Source: Pseudodesulfovibrio sp. JC047
GTDB lineage: Bacteria > Desulfobacterota > Desulfovibrionia > Desulfovibrionales > Desulfovibrionaceae
Assembly: GCF_010468615.1 (NCBI RefSeq)
Contig: NZ_WUEH01000008.1
Location: 96,377-160,376 of the forward strand
DNA: 64,000 bases
Direction of reading: 5' to 3'
How positions within the stretch are numbered: position 1 is the first letter of the stretch; each line of letters starts with the position of its first letter. Below are positions 8,749 to 18,429 of this stretch, in pieces. The notes under the pieces were generated by a model. That model was given only the letters and a program-made list of their open reading frames with translations. It had not been told where the DNA came from and searched no databases. The translations under genes and the position numbers were made by a program.

Positions 8749-9972
8749 ATGGATACTCTTTTTGCCGAACTGGATAAACAGACAGAAACCGTTGTTGATC
8801 TTGAAACACGACTTACGGCCATCCCCGCTCTCGGACCAATGAATGGTGGAGACGGAGAAAAAGATAAGGCTGATTTCCTTATCGCTCATCTCAAATCCAT
8901 GGGCATTGAGGATATCCGTGAATACAACGCTCCTGCTTCGGATGTTTCCTGTGGATACCGTCCGAACGTCGTTGCTGTCATTCCTGGCAAAAACACCCAA
9001 AAAACGTTGTGGGTTATCTCCCACATCGACATCGTGCCCCCGGGCGATTTGACCTTGTGGGATACCGATCCGTACACCGTTGTCCGAGATGGCGACAAGG
9101 TGATTGGTCGTGGCGTCGAAGATAATCAGCAGGGTATTGTTTCATCGCTGTTGACAGCGCAGGCCTTGCTTGACCTGAAAGTCACCCCCGAAGTGAATTA
9201 CGGAATGATTTTTGTCGCCGACGAAGAAACGGGAAGTGGTTACGGCCTTGAATATCTCGTTAATGAACACGAAGATATCTTTTCAAAAAATGATTATTTT
9301 CTTGTGCCGGACTGCGGTGAACCGTCTTCAGAAATGGTCGAAGTCGCTGAAAAGTCAATGTTTTGGTTGAAGGTTATTGTTGAGGGACAACAATGCCACG
9401 CGTCCTCTCCAGATCAGGGAATAAATTCATTGGTTGCGGCTTCCGATTTCATCTTGCGCGTCAAGGAACTGGAAAAAATTTATGATGCCGAAGATCCGAT
9501 TTTTAATCCGGCACGATCGACGTTTCAGCCGACCATGAAAGAAGCGAATGTCGCCAATATCAACACCCTTCCCGGCCGTGATATTTTTTATATCGATTGC
9601 CGAGTCATGCCGGAATACGATATTCAGGATGTCATGGAAACGATCAAAGGATTTGGTACCGAAGTCGAAAAGGGACACGGTGTCACCATTTCTTATGAGA
9701 TGGTTCAAGCGGAACAGGCCGCTCCGGCCACACCTGTTGACAGTGAGATTGTGGTCAAAGCCATTCAATCCATCAAAAAAGTGTATAACAACAATCCGCG
9801 TACAGCCGGTGTTGGCGGCGGGACTGTTGCCGCAATCCTGCGCCGCAAGGACTATCAGGCTGTTGTCTGGGCAACCTTGAATCATTGCGCACATCAGCCC
9901 AACGAGTGGGCATCCATTCAAAATACCATTAATGATGCTAAAGTCATTGGTGATATTTTGTTGACCAAATAG
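8749..9972 (+). CDS. M20 family metallo-hydrolase (ArgE/DapE/CPG2-like)
   Basis: 407 residues. Zinc-dependent amide hydrolase of the M20 peptidase family. Metal-binding residues are visible in order: SHIDIVPPG (HxD), [10 protein letters not shown] (bridging Asp), [11 protein letters not shown] (catalytic and metal Glu), VPDCGEP, and a C-terminal His region [12 protein letters not shown]. The dimerisation domain is implied by [21 protein letters not shown]. The exact substrate (a peptide, N-acyl amino acid or succinyl-diaminopimelate) cannot be told; dapA lies 9 kb away and does not form an operon with it. Followed after 17 bases by mnmG. Confidence 0.88.
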   Translation: MDTLFAELDKQTETVVDLETRLTAIPALGPMNGGDGEKDKADFLIAHLKSMGIEDIREYNAPASDVSCGYRPNVVAVIPGKNTQKTLWVISHIDIVPPGDLTLWDTDPYTVVRDGDKVIGRGVEDNQQGIVSSLLTAQALLDLKVTPEVNYGMIFVADEETGSGYGLEYLVNEHEDIFSKNDYFLVPDCGEPSSEMVEVAEKSMFWLKVIVEGQQCHASSPDQGINSLVAASDFILRVKELEKIYDAEDPIFNPARSTFQPTMKEANVANINTLPGRDIFYIDCRVMPEYDIQDVMETIKGFGTEVEKGHGVTISYEMVQAEQAAPATPVDSEIVVKAIQSIKKVYNNNPRTAGVGGGTVAAILRRKDYQAVVWATLNHCAHQPNEWASIQNTINDAKVIGDILLTK

Positions 9973-9989
9973 CTCGAAACGGACACTCA

Positions 9990-11873
9990 ATGCAGCGTAA
10001 AGCCCCTTTTCCGAATCAATTTGACCTTATTGTCGTGGGAGCAGGTCATGCCGGTTGTGAAGCCGCCATGGCCGCTGCCCGACTCGGACTGAAAACGCTG
10101 CTGTTGACCATCAATGCAGATAGAATCGGTCACTTGTCCTGTAATCCGGCTATTGGCGGGCTTGCCAAGGGCCACATGGTCAAGGAGATCGATGCGCTTG
10201 GTGGCATGATGGGTTTATGGGCCGATGCCGCGGGTATCCAGTTTCGTCTTCTCAATACCCGTAAAGGTCCGGCAGTTCGATCCAGTCGTGCCCAGATTGA
10301 TCGTGCCGAGTACATGCGTGTGGTGCAACGGTCCATTTTCTCACAAGAGAATTTGTGGGTTTTCCAAGACACAGGTGCTGCCGTTCTGACCAAAAATGGA
10401 CGGGTTAGTGGTGTCAAAACAGAACTTGGTGAAGTGCTACCGACTCGCTCGGTCCTTTTGACAACCGGAACATTTTTGCATGGTCTAATGCACATTGGGT
10501 TGGAGCACATCACAGGCGGTCGCATGGGCGATCCTGCGTCCAACCAGTTGTCCGACAATCTTCGGGAGCTGGGATTTGAATTGGGACGACTCAAAACCGG
10601 CACCACGCCGAGACTTTTGAAAGATTCCATCAACTTCGAGAAAATGCAGAAGCAGGAGGGAGATACTCCTCCTGCACCGTTCAGTTTTCGAAACAAGACC
10701 GTGCCCATGCCGCAGGTCCCCTGCTATCTGACCTATACCAACGAGCAGGCACACGAGGCCATTCGGTCCGGTTTTGATCGGTCGCCCATGTTCACCGGAA
10801 TTATTGAAGGAACCGGTGCTCGATACTGTCCATCCATTGAAGATAAGGTGGCCCGATTTCCGGAAAAGACTCGGCATCAAATTTTCGTGGAACCCGAGGG
10901 CTTGGACAGCGCGGAAATGTACCCCAGTGGTATTCCCACCAGTCTGCCCTTTGATATCCAAAAAAAAATGGTTGCCGCCATTGTCGGACTGGAAAATGCG
11001 CAGATAGTCCGACCGGGCTATGCCATTGAATATGATTTTGTCCCGCCCACCCAGCTCAAACCGACACTGGAAACTAAAAAAGTTCCGGGCCTCTATTGCG
11101 CCGGTCAAATCAATGGGACATCCGGGTACGAAGAAGCCGCAGCCCAAGGGCTGTGGGCAGCGATCAACGCGGCCAACCAACTTCTAGGACGCGAACCGTT
11201 CTTGTTATCCAGGGATCAGGCATATATGGCTGTTTTGGTAGACGATCTCGTCACCAAGGGCACCGAAGAACCGTATCGGATGTTTACCTCCAGAGCCGAA
11301 CACCGGCTTTTGTTGAGAGAAGGCAACGCAGACGAGCGATTGACTCCGTTGGGAAGAGATCTGGGCCTTGTTGATGACGACCAGTGGGCCATGTTTTCTA
11401 CGAAACAAGCACATCTCCAGACAACACTGGAAGCACTTCACTCTATTCGTATTCGGCCTAATGCGGCCACGCGATCCATAATAGAAAATCTTGGAGCCTC
11501 TGTCCCGGGTAAGGCTGTAGAATTAGCTGCCCTGCTGCGTCAGCCACAGATGGCGATAGAGAAACTGGATGTTTTCTATCCTGCCCTTGCCGATCTGGAA
11601 GACGATGTTCTGCGCGAAGCTGAAACACAGGTTCGGTATGAAGGGTATCTGGTCAAACAGGCGGAACTGGTCAACAAATTCAAAACTTTGGAAAGCGTCC
11701 CTTTGCCGCATGATCTTGAATATTCACAGGTTTCAGGACTCACTCGCGAAGTTGTTGAAAAACTGACAGCCGTGCAACCCATCACGTTGGGCCAGGCAGG
11801 CCGAATTTCCGGCATCACGCCAGCGGCTTTGACGTGTCTCGAAGTCCATCTCAAAAAAATGGGACTCTTGTAG
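9990..11873 (+). CDS. mnmG: tRNA uridine-5-carboxymethylaminomethyl modification enzyme MnmG
   Basis: 627 residues (GidA). FAD protein that with MnmE places a carboxymethylaminomethyl group on the wobble uridine of several tRNAs. Visible: FAD-binding [19 protein letters not shown], the signature [36 protein letters not shown], and the C-terminal helical domain ending [19 protein letters not shown]. The start ATG at 9990 follows the M20 gene directly. MnmE is not in the window. Confidence 0.97.
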   Translation: MQRKAPFPNQFDLIVVGAGHAGCEAAMAAARLGLKTLLLTINADRIGHLSCNPAIGGLAKGHMVKEIDALGGMMGLWADAAGIQFRLLNTRKGPAVRSSRAQIDRAEYMRVVQRSIFSQENLWVFQDTGAAVLTKNGRVSGVKTELGEVLPTRSVLLTTGTFLHGLMHIGLEHITGGRMGDPASNQLSDNLRELGFELGRLKTGTTPRLLKDSINFEKMQKQEGDTPPAPFSFRNKTVPMPQVPCYLTYTNEQAHEAIRSGFDRSPMFTGIIEGTGARYCPSIEDKVARFPEKTRHQIFVEPEGLDSAEMYPSGIPTSLPFDIQKKMVAAIVGLENAQIVRPGYAIEYDFVPPTQLKPTLETKKVPGLYCAGQINGTSGYEEAAAQGLWAAINAANQLLGREPFLLSRDQAYMAVLVDDLVTKGTEEPYRMFTSRAEHRLLLREGNADERLTPLGRDLGLVDDDQWAMFSTKQAHLQTTLEALHSIRIRPNAATRSIIENLGASVPGKAVELAALLRQPQMAIEKLDVFYPALADLEDDVLREAETQVRYEGYLVKQAELVNKFKTLESVPLPHDLEYSQVSGLTREVVEKLTAVQPITLGQAGRISGITPAALTCLEVHLKKMGLL

Positions 11874-11893
11874 GACGGTATCGATTCGGTGTA

Positions 11894-11922
11894 TTGACAC
11901 TGAGCAACTCTCTGTCTAAATA
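11894..11922 (+). promoter_or_regulatory. Sigma-70-like promoter upstream of the CorC-like gene
   Basis: TTGACA (11894-11899), exactly 17 bases, TAAATA (11917-11922). It lies in the 130-base gap after mnmG and 80 bases before the CorC-like start, and is among the best consensus matches in the window. Confidence 0.7.
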
Positions 11923-12003
11923 CAAAGCATAGTATGAAGAAAACGCGAATGTGCGTTTTATCAAATATTCTTTGCATCGCAACCCATTTTAAGGAGTCTG
12001 GTC

Positions 12004-12825
12004 TTGGACGAAGGATCTGACAGTCGATTTTTTACCATTTTCAAAAAAGTATTCGGCACAAACGAACAACAAATCGAGGAACATATCCTTGATGCCAAGG
12101 CTGATGGAGAGCTTGAAAGCGAAGAAGTTTCCATGTTGCTCAACGTCTTGGAACTCGATGAAAAACAGGTCAAGGAAATCATGGTTCCACGCACAGATAT
12201 GGTCTGTGCCGAGCTAGGCAGCTCAGTCAAGGACATCGCGACGCTCATCGCCACTCAAGGAGCACATTCCCGCATCCCGATTTTCAAGGAAACCAAAGAC
12301 CACATTCTTGGCCTGGTTCATGCCAAAGACTTGTTGGAACCGCTTCTGCTCGGATTGGACAACACCCCCGTTGATACGCTCATGCGACCGCCTTTTTTCG
12401 TTCATGTTGAGGAACCTCTTGATGAAGTCCTCGCGGCACTCAAACGAGAAAGACTCCACATTGCCATTGTTCAGGACGAATATGGCGGAACGTCCGGTAT
12501 GGTCACCATGGAAGATGTTCTGGAAGAAATCGTGGGCGAAATCGCTGATGAATATGACCAGGAACGCCCCATAGAGATTCAGGAATTTCCTGATGGATCC
12601 TATATTGTTTCCGGTCGTGTGCCGCTCGATGAAATCGGCGAACGGTGTTCTCTTGACCTCGAAAGTGAAGAAGTGGATTCCATTGGTGGATATATCGCCG
12701 ATATGGCGGGACATATCCCGAAACAAGGTGAATTCTACACGTTTGATAATCGACGGTTCACGGTGTTGGAAGCGGATGATCGACAGATTTGGTCCATCAA
12801 AATTGAACCTCTCGCTCACGAGTAA
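12004..12825 (+). CDS. Hemolysin-family / CorC-like protein with paired CBS domains
   Basis: 273 residues. A cytosolic CorC/HlyC-type protein: N-terminal region ending VKEIMVPRTDMVCAEL (first CBS), then HILGLVHAKDLLEPLLL and IVQDEYGGTSGMVTMEDVLEEIVGEI (second CBS), and a C-terminal transporter-associated domain (YIVSGRVPLDEIGERC ... GGYIADMAGHIPKQGE). It lacks the membrane DUF21 domain of longer relatives. The start is TTG at 12004 preceded by AAGGAG. Relatives are linked to magnesium and cobalt efflux, and also lie beside lnt in many genomes, as here (3-base gap). The metal role is family knowledge, not shown by this sequence. Confidence 0.9.
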   Translation: MDEGSDSRFFTIFKKVFGTNEQQIEEHILDAKADGELESEEVSMLLNVLELDEKQVKEIMVPRTDMVCAELGSSVKDIATLIATQGAHSRIPIFKETKDHILGLVHAKDLLEPLLLGLDNTPVDTLMRPPFFVHVEEPLDEVLAALKRERLHIAIVQDEYGGTSGMVTMEDVLEEIVGEIADEYDQERPIEIQEFPDGSYIVSGRVPLDEIGERCSLDLESEEVDSIGGYIADMAGHIPKQGEFYTFDNRRFTVLEADDRQIWSIKIEPLAHE

Positions 12826-12828
12826 ATC

Positions 12829-14346
12829 GTGCTCACACTGGTTCTTATCGCAACTGTCGGAGCGTGGATCGGGTTTGCCAACCCTATATTCCATTTTCCT
12901 GCGGCAGTCTTGGCCTTCCCTTTGGGGCTGACCTGGATTGCTCTGCGGGCTACATCCGGTAGAAAGGCCTTCCAATACGGCTGGTTGGCCGGGACTTTGG
13001 CGGTCACTGGGTGTTATTACTGGATGGTTATCCCCATCCAGACCTATGGCGGGTTACCGTGGTTTCTGGCCCTGCCCTGTCCCGTCCTTTTGGCCGCTTT
13101 CATCAGTCTGTATTTCGCCCTTTTCTCGCTGGGAATGTATCATGCAGGCCGACAAATTGATGGTGTTCCTCTTTGTCTAACGGCAGGCTTTGCCTGGGCA
13201 ACCATGGAAATGCTCATTGGTACGCTATTTTCCGGCTTTCCTTGGACCACACTGTCATCAGCATTCGCCTCGTGGCCTTTTGCCATTCAAGGCGCGTCAA
13301 TTCTTGGCGCGTATGGTCTTTCCGGCGTGTTCGTCTCCTTAGCCGTTGCCTTGCTGTTGCTCAGCACCTACAGAAGTGTGCTCTGGTTCGCCCTCTGCCT
13401 GACAATTTGCCTGACAGGATTCGGACTGCATCGAACAGTTTTTTTCGATGTCGGTGTTGCCGATTTCCCGATTTCATTGATTCAGGGAAATGTGGATCAA
13501 GGGAAAAAGTGGTCTCCTGAATATCAGGAAACCACCGTTAAAAAGTATGCACGATTGACGCGTGATGCGGTTCAGCAATCAGCCCCGGTTCTCGCAATCT
13601 GGCCAGAAACGGCAATGCCCTTTTATTTGCAGAACATGACCCCCTTGCGCGCACAGGTCGAGACCTTGACCAGAGAGGTTGATGTCGCCCTTATAACGGG
13701 GTCGCCAGCCTACCGTGTCACTGATATGAAGACCAATACGTATGAGTTGCATAATCGAGCGTGGCTCATGGATACCACTGGCCGGACAACGCAATTTTAC
13801 GACAAGGAGCATTTGGTCCCGTTTGGGGAATATATGCCCTTTGAGGAATGGATGCCCTTTGAAAAGTTGGTTCAGGCTGCGGGGAATTTTCGTCCGGGAA
13901 AAGAAAACCATCCTTTGAAGGTCAATGGTATTTCCCTCGGGATGCTTATCTGCTATGAAGCCATATTCCCGGAATTGGCACAGAAACAAGTTGAACGGGG
14001 TGCGTCAATCCTTGTGAATATCAGTAATGACGCGTGGTTTGGGGACACCTCTGCTCCACAGCAGCATCTCAACCTCGCGATCATGCGCGCCGTTGAACAA
14101 GGACGTTGGTTGGCGAGAAGTACCAACACCGGCATTTCAGCGTTTATTGACCCAGTTGGACGAATCGCGGCCAAAGGGACGCAATTTCAGCCTGAAAGTG
14201 TGACCTTGAATGTTGCTCCGCTCACGGCAAAGACATTTTATCATCAAAATGTCGGCAGCATAAATATATTCATATATATCATGACCATTGCCGCATTCGG
14301 ATTTATCGGCTACATAGCCATTCGAGAGAAAGGAAATAGAAAATAA
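12829..14346 (+). CDS. lnt: Apolipoprotein N-acyltransferase
   Basis: 505 residues. Inner-membrane enzyme that adds the third acyl chain to the N-terminal cysteine of lipoproteins. Several hydrophobic segments fill the first 200 residues, followed by a nitrilase-like domain with the Glu-Lys-Cys triad visible as AIWPETAMPF, YDKEHLVPFGEYMPF and GMLICYEAIFPELA; a last membrane helix is at the C-terminus. The start is GTG at 12829, three bases after the upstream stop. The stop TAA overlaps the prfB ATG (TAATG), indicating coupling. Confidence 0.95.
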   Translation: MLTLVLIATVGAWIGFANPIFHFPAAVLAFPLGLTWIALRATSGRKAFQYGWLAGTLAVTGCYYWMVIPIQTYGGLPWFLALPCPVLLAAFISLYFALFSLGMYHAGRQIDGVPLCLTAGFAWATMEMLIGTLFSGFPWTTLSSAFASWPFAIQGASILGAYGLSGVFVSLAVALLLLSTYRSVLWFALCLTICLTGFGLHRTVFFDVGVADFPISLIQGNVDQGKKWSPEYQETTVKKYARLTRDAVQQSAPVLAIWPETAMPFYLQNMTPLRAQVETLTREVDVALITGSPAYRVTDMKTNTYELHNRAWLMDTTGRTTQFYDKEHLVPFGEYMPFEEWMPFEKLVQAAGNFRPGKENHPLKVNGISLGMLICYEAIFPELAQKQVERGASILVNISNDAWFGDTSAPQQHLNLAIMRAVEQGRWLARSTNTGISAFIDPVGRIAAKGTQFQPESVTLNVAPLTAKTFYHQNVGSINIFIYIMTIAAFGFIGYIAIREKGNRK

Positions 14347-15465
14347 TGTTAGAATATCCCGAACTTAAAGCAGCTTCTCACGATCTTTTGGATCAATTTA
14401 CAACACTTTGGGGGCGACTTTGACTTTGCCCAGACCAAAGAACGGCTTGATGCCATAGAAAAAGAACTCTCCAAGCCCGGGGCCTGGGACAAGCCGGAAG
14501 CCCTCACACCTGTTCTCAAAGAAAAAAGTCAACTATCCACCAAGCTTGACATGTACGAAAAGTTGGCCGAGGCCAAAGAAGATCTTGAAGCATGGCTTGA
14601 ATTGGCACAGGAATCCCCTGAGGAAGAATCGCTGGCCGCTTTGAACAGTCAGGTTCTTCTCCTGAAAGAACGACTGGCCGGGACGGAACTGGCGACCATG
14701 TTCGCTTTTGAGCATGACAAGAGTAACGCTATTCTTGAAATTCATCCGGGAGCCGGTGGCGTGGAATCCCAGGATTGGGCAGAGATGCTGTTGCGCATGT
14801 ACAACCGATATGCCGAACGCAAGGGGTTCAAAGTATCCCAGCTTGATTTTCAAGCCGGGGAAGAAGCTGGCGTCAAATCCGTCACATTACAGATCGAAGG
14901 GCTGTTTGCCTATGGCCTGCTCAAGGGCGAGGCTGGTGTTCATCGATTGATTCGAATTTCTCCTTTTGATTCATCAGGCAGACGACACACCTCTTTTGCC
15001 TCGGTTGACGTGTATCCTGATTTGGATGATGATATTGAAATTGACGTCAAAGATGAAGATTTACGGGTGGATACCTTCCGATCAAGTGGTCCGGGAGGAC
15101 AATCGGTCAACAAAACCAGTTCGGCTGTCCGCATTACGCATATTCCGACAGGTATCGTGGCCCAATGTCAAAACGAGAAGTCGCAGCATCGGAACAAGGC
15201 CACAGCTCTGCGTCTCTTGAAGGCCCGGCTCTACGAACAGGAGTTACAAAAAATCGAAGAAAGTCGCAGGCAGGATTACCAAGCCAAGGAAGCCATTGCC
15301 TGGGGAAGTCAGATTCGGACCTATACGCTTCAACCGTATCGTTTGGTCAAAGATCACCGTTCAAACAGCGAAAGCGGCAATGTTGACGCTTTCTTGGATG
15401 GAGATTTGGACGAAATGATCCGAAACCACCTATTGTATATTCATGCCCAAGGAAAAAAAGATTAA
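14346..15465 (+). CDS. prfB: Peptide chain release factor 2, made by programmed +1 frameshift
   Basis: Two frames make one protein of about 372 residues. Frame one runs from ATG 14346 (MLEYPELKAASHDLLDQFTT) to an in-frame TGA at 14421-14423; the second frame resumes at GAC 14422. RF2 recognises UGA and UAA stops and releases the peptide. Visible: the GGQ motif in DTFRSSGPGGQSVNKT, and HIPTGIVAQCQNEKSQHRN. The TGA codon is read by RF2 itself, so low RF2 favours the shift and restores supply: autoregulation. The 3' end overlaps the GGDEF gene by 23 bases. Confidence 0.97.
14406..14426 (+). promoter_or_regulatory. RF2 programmed frameshift site
   Basis: The codon series CTT TGG GGG CGA CTT TGA C contains a Shine-Dalgarno-like GGGGG (14410-14414) three bases before the slip codon CTT and the stop TGA followed by C. 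This is the known prfB arrangement, in which the ribosome slips +1 on CTT to read TTT-frame GAC. The internal G-run is one base different from the common AGGGGG form. Confidence 0.93.
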
Positions 15466-16297
15466 TTTTTCGGAACAAGCTCTTGTTACTGAACTTTCCG
15501 AACTTCAGAAACAGTTGCGATGTTTGTACCAGACGCACCAGCCGTGCCCTGAGACAAACGGCATCTGTATTTTTCGTCTGCTCGAAAATTGTTCTCAGGA
15601 AAGATGGAATGAGCTGGCGGCCAAGCACGACCTGCGGCAATGGATGACAATTCCTCTCGAAAAAGCCCCTTTTCCACACCTTGAAAATCTTCAAAAAACA
15701 CTGGAAAAATTAGCGTATCAGACCGATCATGACCCTCTGACAGGAGTGGCGAACCGACGCGCTTTCGACCGCATTCTGGATATTGAAATCGAACGCTCAA
15801 AGCGGGCAAAAACACCATTGTCTTTGGCTATTTTCGATCTTGATGATTTTAAATTGGTCAATGACACCTATGGTCATTCCAAAGGGGATGAGGTGTTGAC
15901 GCGATTTGCCGACCATTTGCAGGCTTCAACCAGACGATACGATCTTGCCGCACGCTTTGGCGGCGAGGAATTCGCCTTGATTCTAGCCGGGTCCGGGGTG
16001 GTGAAGGCCTCTCAACTTTTACAACGGCTTTTACATGAATTCGAACAGATAGAATTTCAGTCCGCAGACAAGAAAAAATCATTTAATGTCACCTGTTCTG
16101 TCGGCTTTACCTGTTTCAAAGGGGCCATGAACGTCACAGATAAAGACCTTGTTAATCTTGCGGATGAAGCCCTTTATGAAGCCAAAACGGCAGGCAAGAA
16201 TCAAGTCAAAGTCTCACGATTGCCCTTTGTGGATGACGTACCAAACGAAACACTTGTCCAGGCAAACGAAAAACAATTTTTGTTTGGCGGGAAATAA
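15443..16297 (+). CDS. Diguanylate cyclase (GGDEF domain)
   Basis: 284 residues. Makes cyclic di-GMP from two GTP. The GGDEF domain covers roughly residues 85-265: TDHDPLTGVANRRAFDRIL, the metal/substrate stretch FDLDDFKLVNDTYGHSKGD, and the active-site loop FGGEEF. An RRYD (RxxD) inhibitory site lies five residues before GGEEF, so product feedback is expected. The first 85 residues have a few cysteines and no recognised sensor domain. The start codon sits inside the end of prfB, so expression is probably coupled to it. Confidence 0.92.
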   Translation: MPKEKKINFSEQALVTELSELQKQLRCLYQTHQPCPETNGICIFRLLENCSQERWNELAAKHDLRQWMTIPLEKAPFPHLENLQKTLEKLAYQTDHDPLTGVANRRAFDRILDIEIERSKRAKTPLSLAIFDLDDFKLVNDTYGHSKGDEVLTRFADHLQASTRRYDLAARFGGEEFALILAGSGVVKASQLLQRLLHEFEQIEFQSADKKKSFNVTCSVGFTCFKGAMNVTDKDLVNLADEALYEAKTAGKNQVKVSRLPFVDDVPNETLVQANEKQFLFGGK

Positions 16298-16309
16298 CGG
16301 AGATAGGCC

Positions 16310-17119
16310 ATGAATACAAACAAAACCCTCAGCCTTGCCATCATGAGCGGTAAAGGTGGCGTGGGAAAAACTAATATTGTTCTCAATTTAGGATATGCCC
16401 TTCAGCAGGCTGATAATACGGCCGTCCTCATGGATTGTGATCTTGGTCTGGCAAATCTCGATGTACTGCTCGGCATTTCGCCCGAACTGAATTTGCGGGA
16501 TCTACTTCAATCAGATGTTGATGCTGCCGATGTCCTCGTTCCAATAGAATCCGGTTTTGACATGCTCCCGGCAACCAGCGGTGTCCCTGAATTGGTTGAA
16601 ATGGACGAGGACGTTCAAGATATTCTGTTCAAAAAACTCCTGACCATAGCAGGACGATATGATTACCTCATGCTCGATCTCGGGGCTGGAATCAGTCCGA
16701 CGGTTTTGTCACTGGCAGCGTTGGCTCAACTTCGAGTCGTTGTCATTACCCCGGAACCGACCTCTTTGACCGACAGCTACGCGATGATAAAAGTTCTGAC
16801 CACACACTATGGAATCAAGGACTTTCTTGTCGTGGTCAATCAAGCCTTAAGCGCGCAAGAAGCCCGACAAACATTCGATCGACTTGCTGCGGCCTGCAAG
16901 AATTTTTTGCATATTGAATTGCAAAACCTCGGTTTTGTGCACCAAGACACAACGTTGGTTGAATCGGTGCGACGCCAAACGCCGTTGATGAAATATGCTC
17001 CTAACGCTCCGGCCAGTAAGGATATTTTCAGTCTTGCCAGAAAGATTATGCGATATCGAAAAGGCAATTCTGAACGAATCGCGGAACGACCAATTTTGAA
17101 AAAATTTCAAAGTGAATGA
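16310..17119 (+). CDS. MinD/ParA-family ATPase (FlhG/YlxH-like)
   Basis: 269 residues. Deviant Walker A AIMSGKGGVGKTNIVLNLGYAL, the switch-type DCDLGLANLDVLLGI, and LMLDLGAGISPTVLSLAA. These are features of MinD-like ATPases that set the place or number of cell structures. LRDLLQSDVDAADVLVPIESGFDMLPATSG is closest to FlhG/YlxH, which controls flagellar number, but no flagellar gene or flhF is adjacent, so the partner is open. The usual C-terminal amphipathic membrane helix is not obvious: the tail is basic (RKIMRYRKGNSERIAERPILKK). Confidence 0.8.
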   Translation: MNTNKTLSLAIMSGKGGVGKTNIVLNLGYALQQADNTAVLMDCDLGLANLDVLLGISPELNLRDLLQSDVDAADVLVPIESGFDMLPATSGVPELVEMDEDVQDILFKKLLTIAGRYDYLMLDLGAGISPTVLSLAALAQLRVVVITPEPTSLTDSYAMIKVLTTHYGIKDFLVVVNQALSAQEARQTFDRLAAACKNFLHIELQNLGFVHQDTTLVESVRRQTPLMKYAPNAPASKDIFSLARKIMRYRKGNSERIAERPILKKFQSE

Positions 17120-17134
17120 AAAGATAAATAAAGG

Positions 17135-17164
17135 TTGACGAAAAGAGCCATTTTTCGGCATAGT
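17135..17164 (+). promoter_or_regulatory. Possible promoter of the second HU/IHF gene
   Basis: TTGACG (17135-17140), 18 bases, CATAGT (17159-17164), within the 136-base gap before the HU/IHF-family gene. Four of six bases match at -10; the assignment is tentative. Confidence 0.35.
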
Positions 17165-17255
17165 TAGTGAGAATTTTGGAGAGTGACATAATTTCCATTT
17201 TTTCGCAGAGCCTGAACATGGCTGTGCGATTCAAGCAAAGTTTCAGGGGGAAACT

Positions 17256-17531
17256 ATGAACAAGAGCGAATTAATCAAGGCTCTGTCGGAAGAAAAAAAA
17301 ATGCACGTTGACGAGGCCACCAAAGTGGTCGGCGCTTTCGTCGATTCTGTCAAAGAAGCCTTGCGGCGCGGTGATCGTGTCGAGATCAGAGGTTTCGGCA
17401 GCTTCAAGATAAAAGACTATGAAGGCTATACCGGCCGCAATCCCAAGACCGGTACCGTTGTTCAGGTCAAACCTAAAAAACTTCCCTTCTTCCGTCCTGG
17501 TAAAGAGTTGAAAGAATTTATCAACCAATAG
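17256..17531 (+). CDS. HU/IHF-family DNA-binding protein
   Basis: 91 residues: MNKSELIKALSEEKKMHVDE and the HU/IHF core FGSFKIKDYEGYTGRNPKTG, then VQVKPKKLPFFRPGKELKEF. The GRNPKTG arm is the minor-groove binding element. The sequence resembles deltaproteobacterial HU-like proteins called integration host factor, but it could be either HU or IHF. A strong AGGGGGAAA precedes the ATG. The next gene (candidate selenoprotein) begins only one base after its stop, so they are probably one transcript. Confidence 0.92.
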   Translation: MNKSELIKALSEEKKMHVDEATKVVGAFVDSVKEALRRGDRVEIRGFGSFKIKDYEGYTGRNPKTGTVVQVKPKKLPFFRPGKELKEFINQ

Positions 17532-17532
17532 G

Positions 17533-18393
17533 ATGCGACGAATTTCATATTGCCTTTTGGTGGCAGTCTGGATATTCGCGAGCGCAACTGCGTGGGCGAA
17601 AGATCCAGTTCTGACGTTACTTTATTCGGCAAATACGTATGGCTCGGTACGTCCATGCCCATCCTGAGGAGGTAAAACCCTCGGTGGCATGGCCCGTCGG
17701 GCCACGTATTTTTTTGATGCTCGGGCATCCACACCATCGCTGTTTCTCATTTCGGGAGCGTGGGAATTCATGCGGCCTCAGGGCACGCTTGCATCCACCT
17801 CTGTGCTTCGTTCGCATATTCGGGCGTACTCGTTCATGCAGTACGACATCGGTTTTGTATCTAAAGAAGAAAAGGACATACTTGCTCAAAAAGGAATGCA
17901 GCGTCCGTCATGGCAACAATCGCATGACGAGGCACCGGTTACTTTTCTGACAACGAAAACGGGAGATAAAGTCGCGTTTGTCCGATTTCCTTCCCTGCCT
18001 CCTGGTGAGGACACCCCGAATACACAATTGATCACGCACATCGAACAATCCATCAAATCGGTTACCCCACAGGTTCAACTGGTTGTCGGAATATCCGATT
18101 GGGGGTGGCTTGGTGAAAATGAATATTTACGGAACAATTCTCGTTATGTCCCTGACGTGCTTTTGGGAAGTGGCCGTGGTTCGGGTCTCAATGGCCGTCT
18201 TCTCGCTGAAGACAGATGTATTTGGGTTCGTCCTTATGACAAAGGACGAAGTCTCTGCAAGGTCCAGATATTCGAATGGCCTACACGCAAGAATTCGTTT
18301 GCATGGAGCGTCTCAAAGAACTATAACACATCCTCAATAGGACTGAACGACACCTATGCTGACAATCCGGACGTGGCTGCTTTTTTTGAGTAG
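17533..18393 (+). CDS. Candidate selenoprotein: UshA-like exported protein with an in-frame UGA in a CPSU motif
   Basis: Reads as one 286-residue protein if TGA at 17665-17667 is decoded as selenocysteine at residue 45. The first 22 residues are a signal peptide (ISYCLLVAVWIFASATAWA). Directly after come LLYSANTYGSVRPCPS-U-GGKTLGGMARRATYFF, that is C42-P-S-U45, a CxxU redox pair. LLYSANTYG and GGKTLGGMARRA resemble the start of UshA-type 5'-nucleotidase proteins in which the matching position is Cys. The frame stays open for 242 codons on the far side of the TGA. The rest is not assigned in detail. A hairpin follows the TGA. Without Sec insertion a 44-residue peptide would result. Confidence 0.8.
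17665..17706 (+). promoter_or_regulatory. Putative bacterial SECIS region
   Basis: Starting at the UGA (17665-17667), a stem UGGCCC (17690-17695) pairs with GGGCCA (17699-17704) around a GUC loop; an alternative stem GUGGC (17684-17688)/GCCAC (17701-17705) has a 12-base loop. The apical loop begins 22-29 bases after the UGA, within the range known for bacterial selenocysteine insertion elements, and the 3-base loop begins with G. Confidence 0.6.
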
Positions 18394-18429
18394 TGCGTAT
18401 TCGGTTTACAGATACACAAGGAGATGACT

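Noticed and set aside
14346..14423. prfB frame break as a disabling mutation
   Set aside because: The site fits the known programmed frameshift exactly, with the slip codon, stop and internal ribosome-like G-run.
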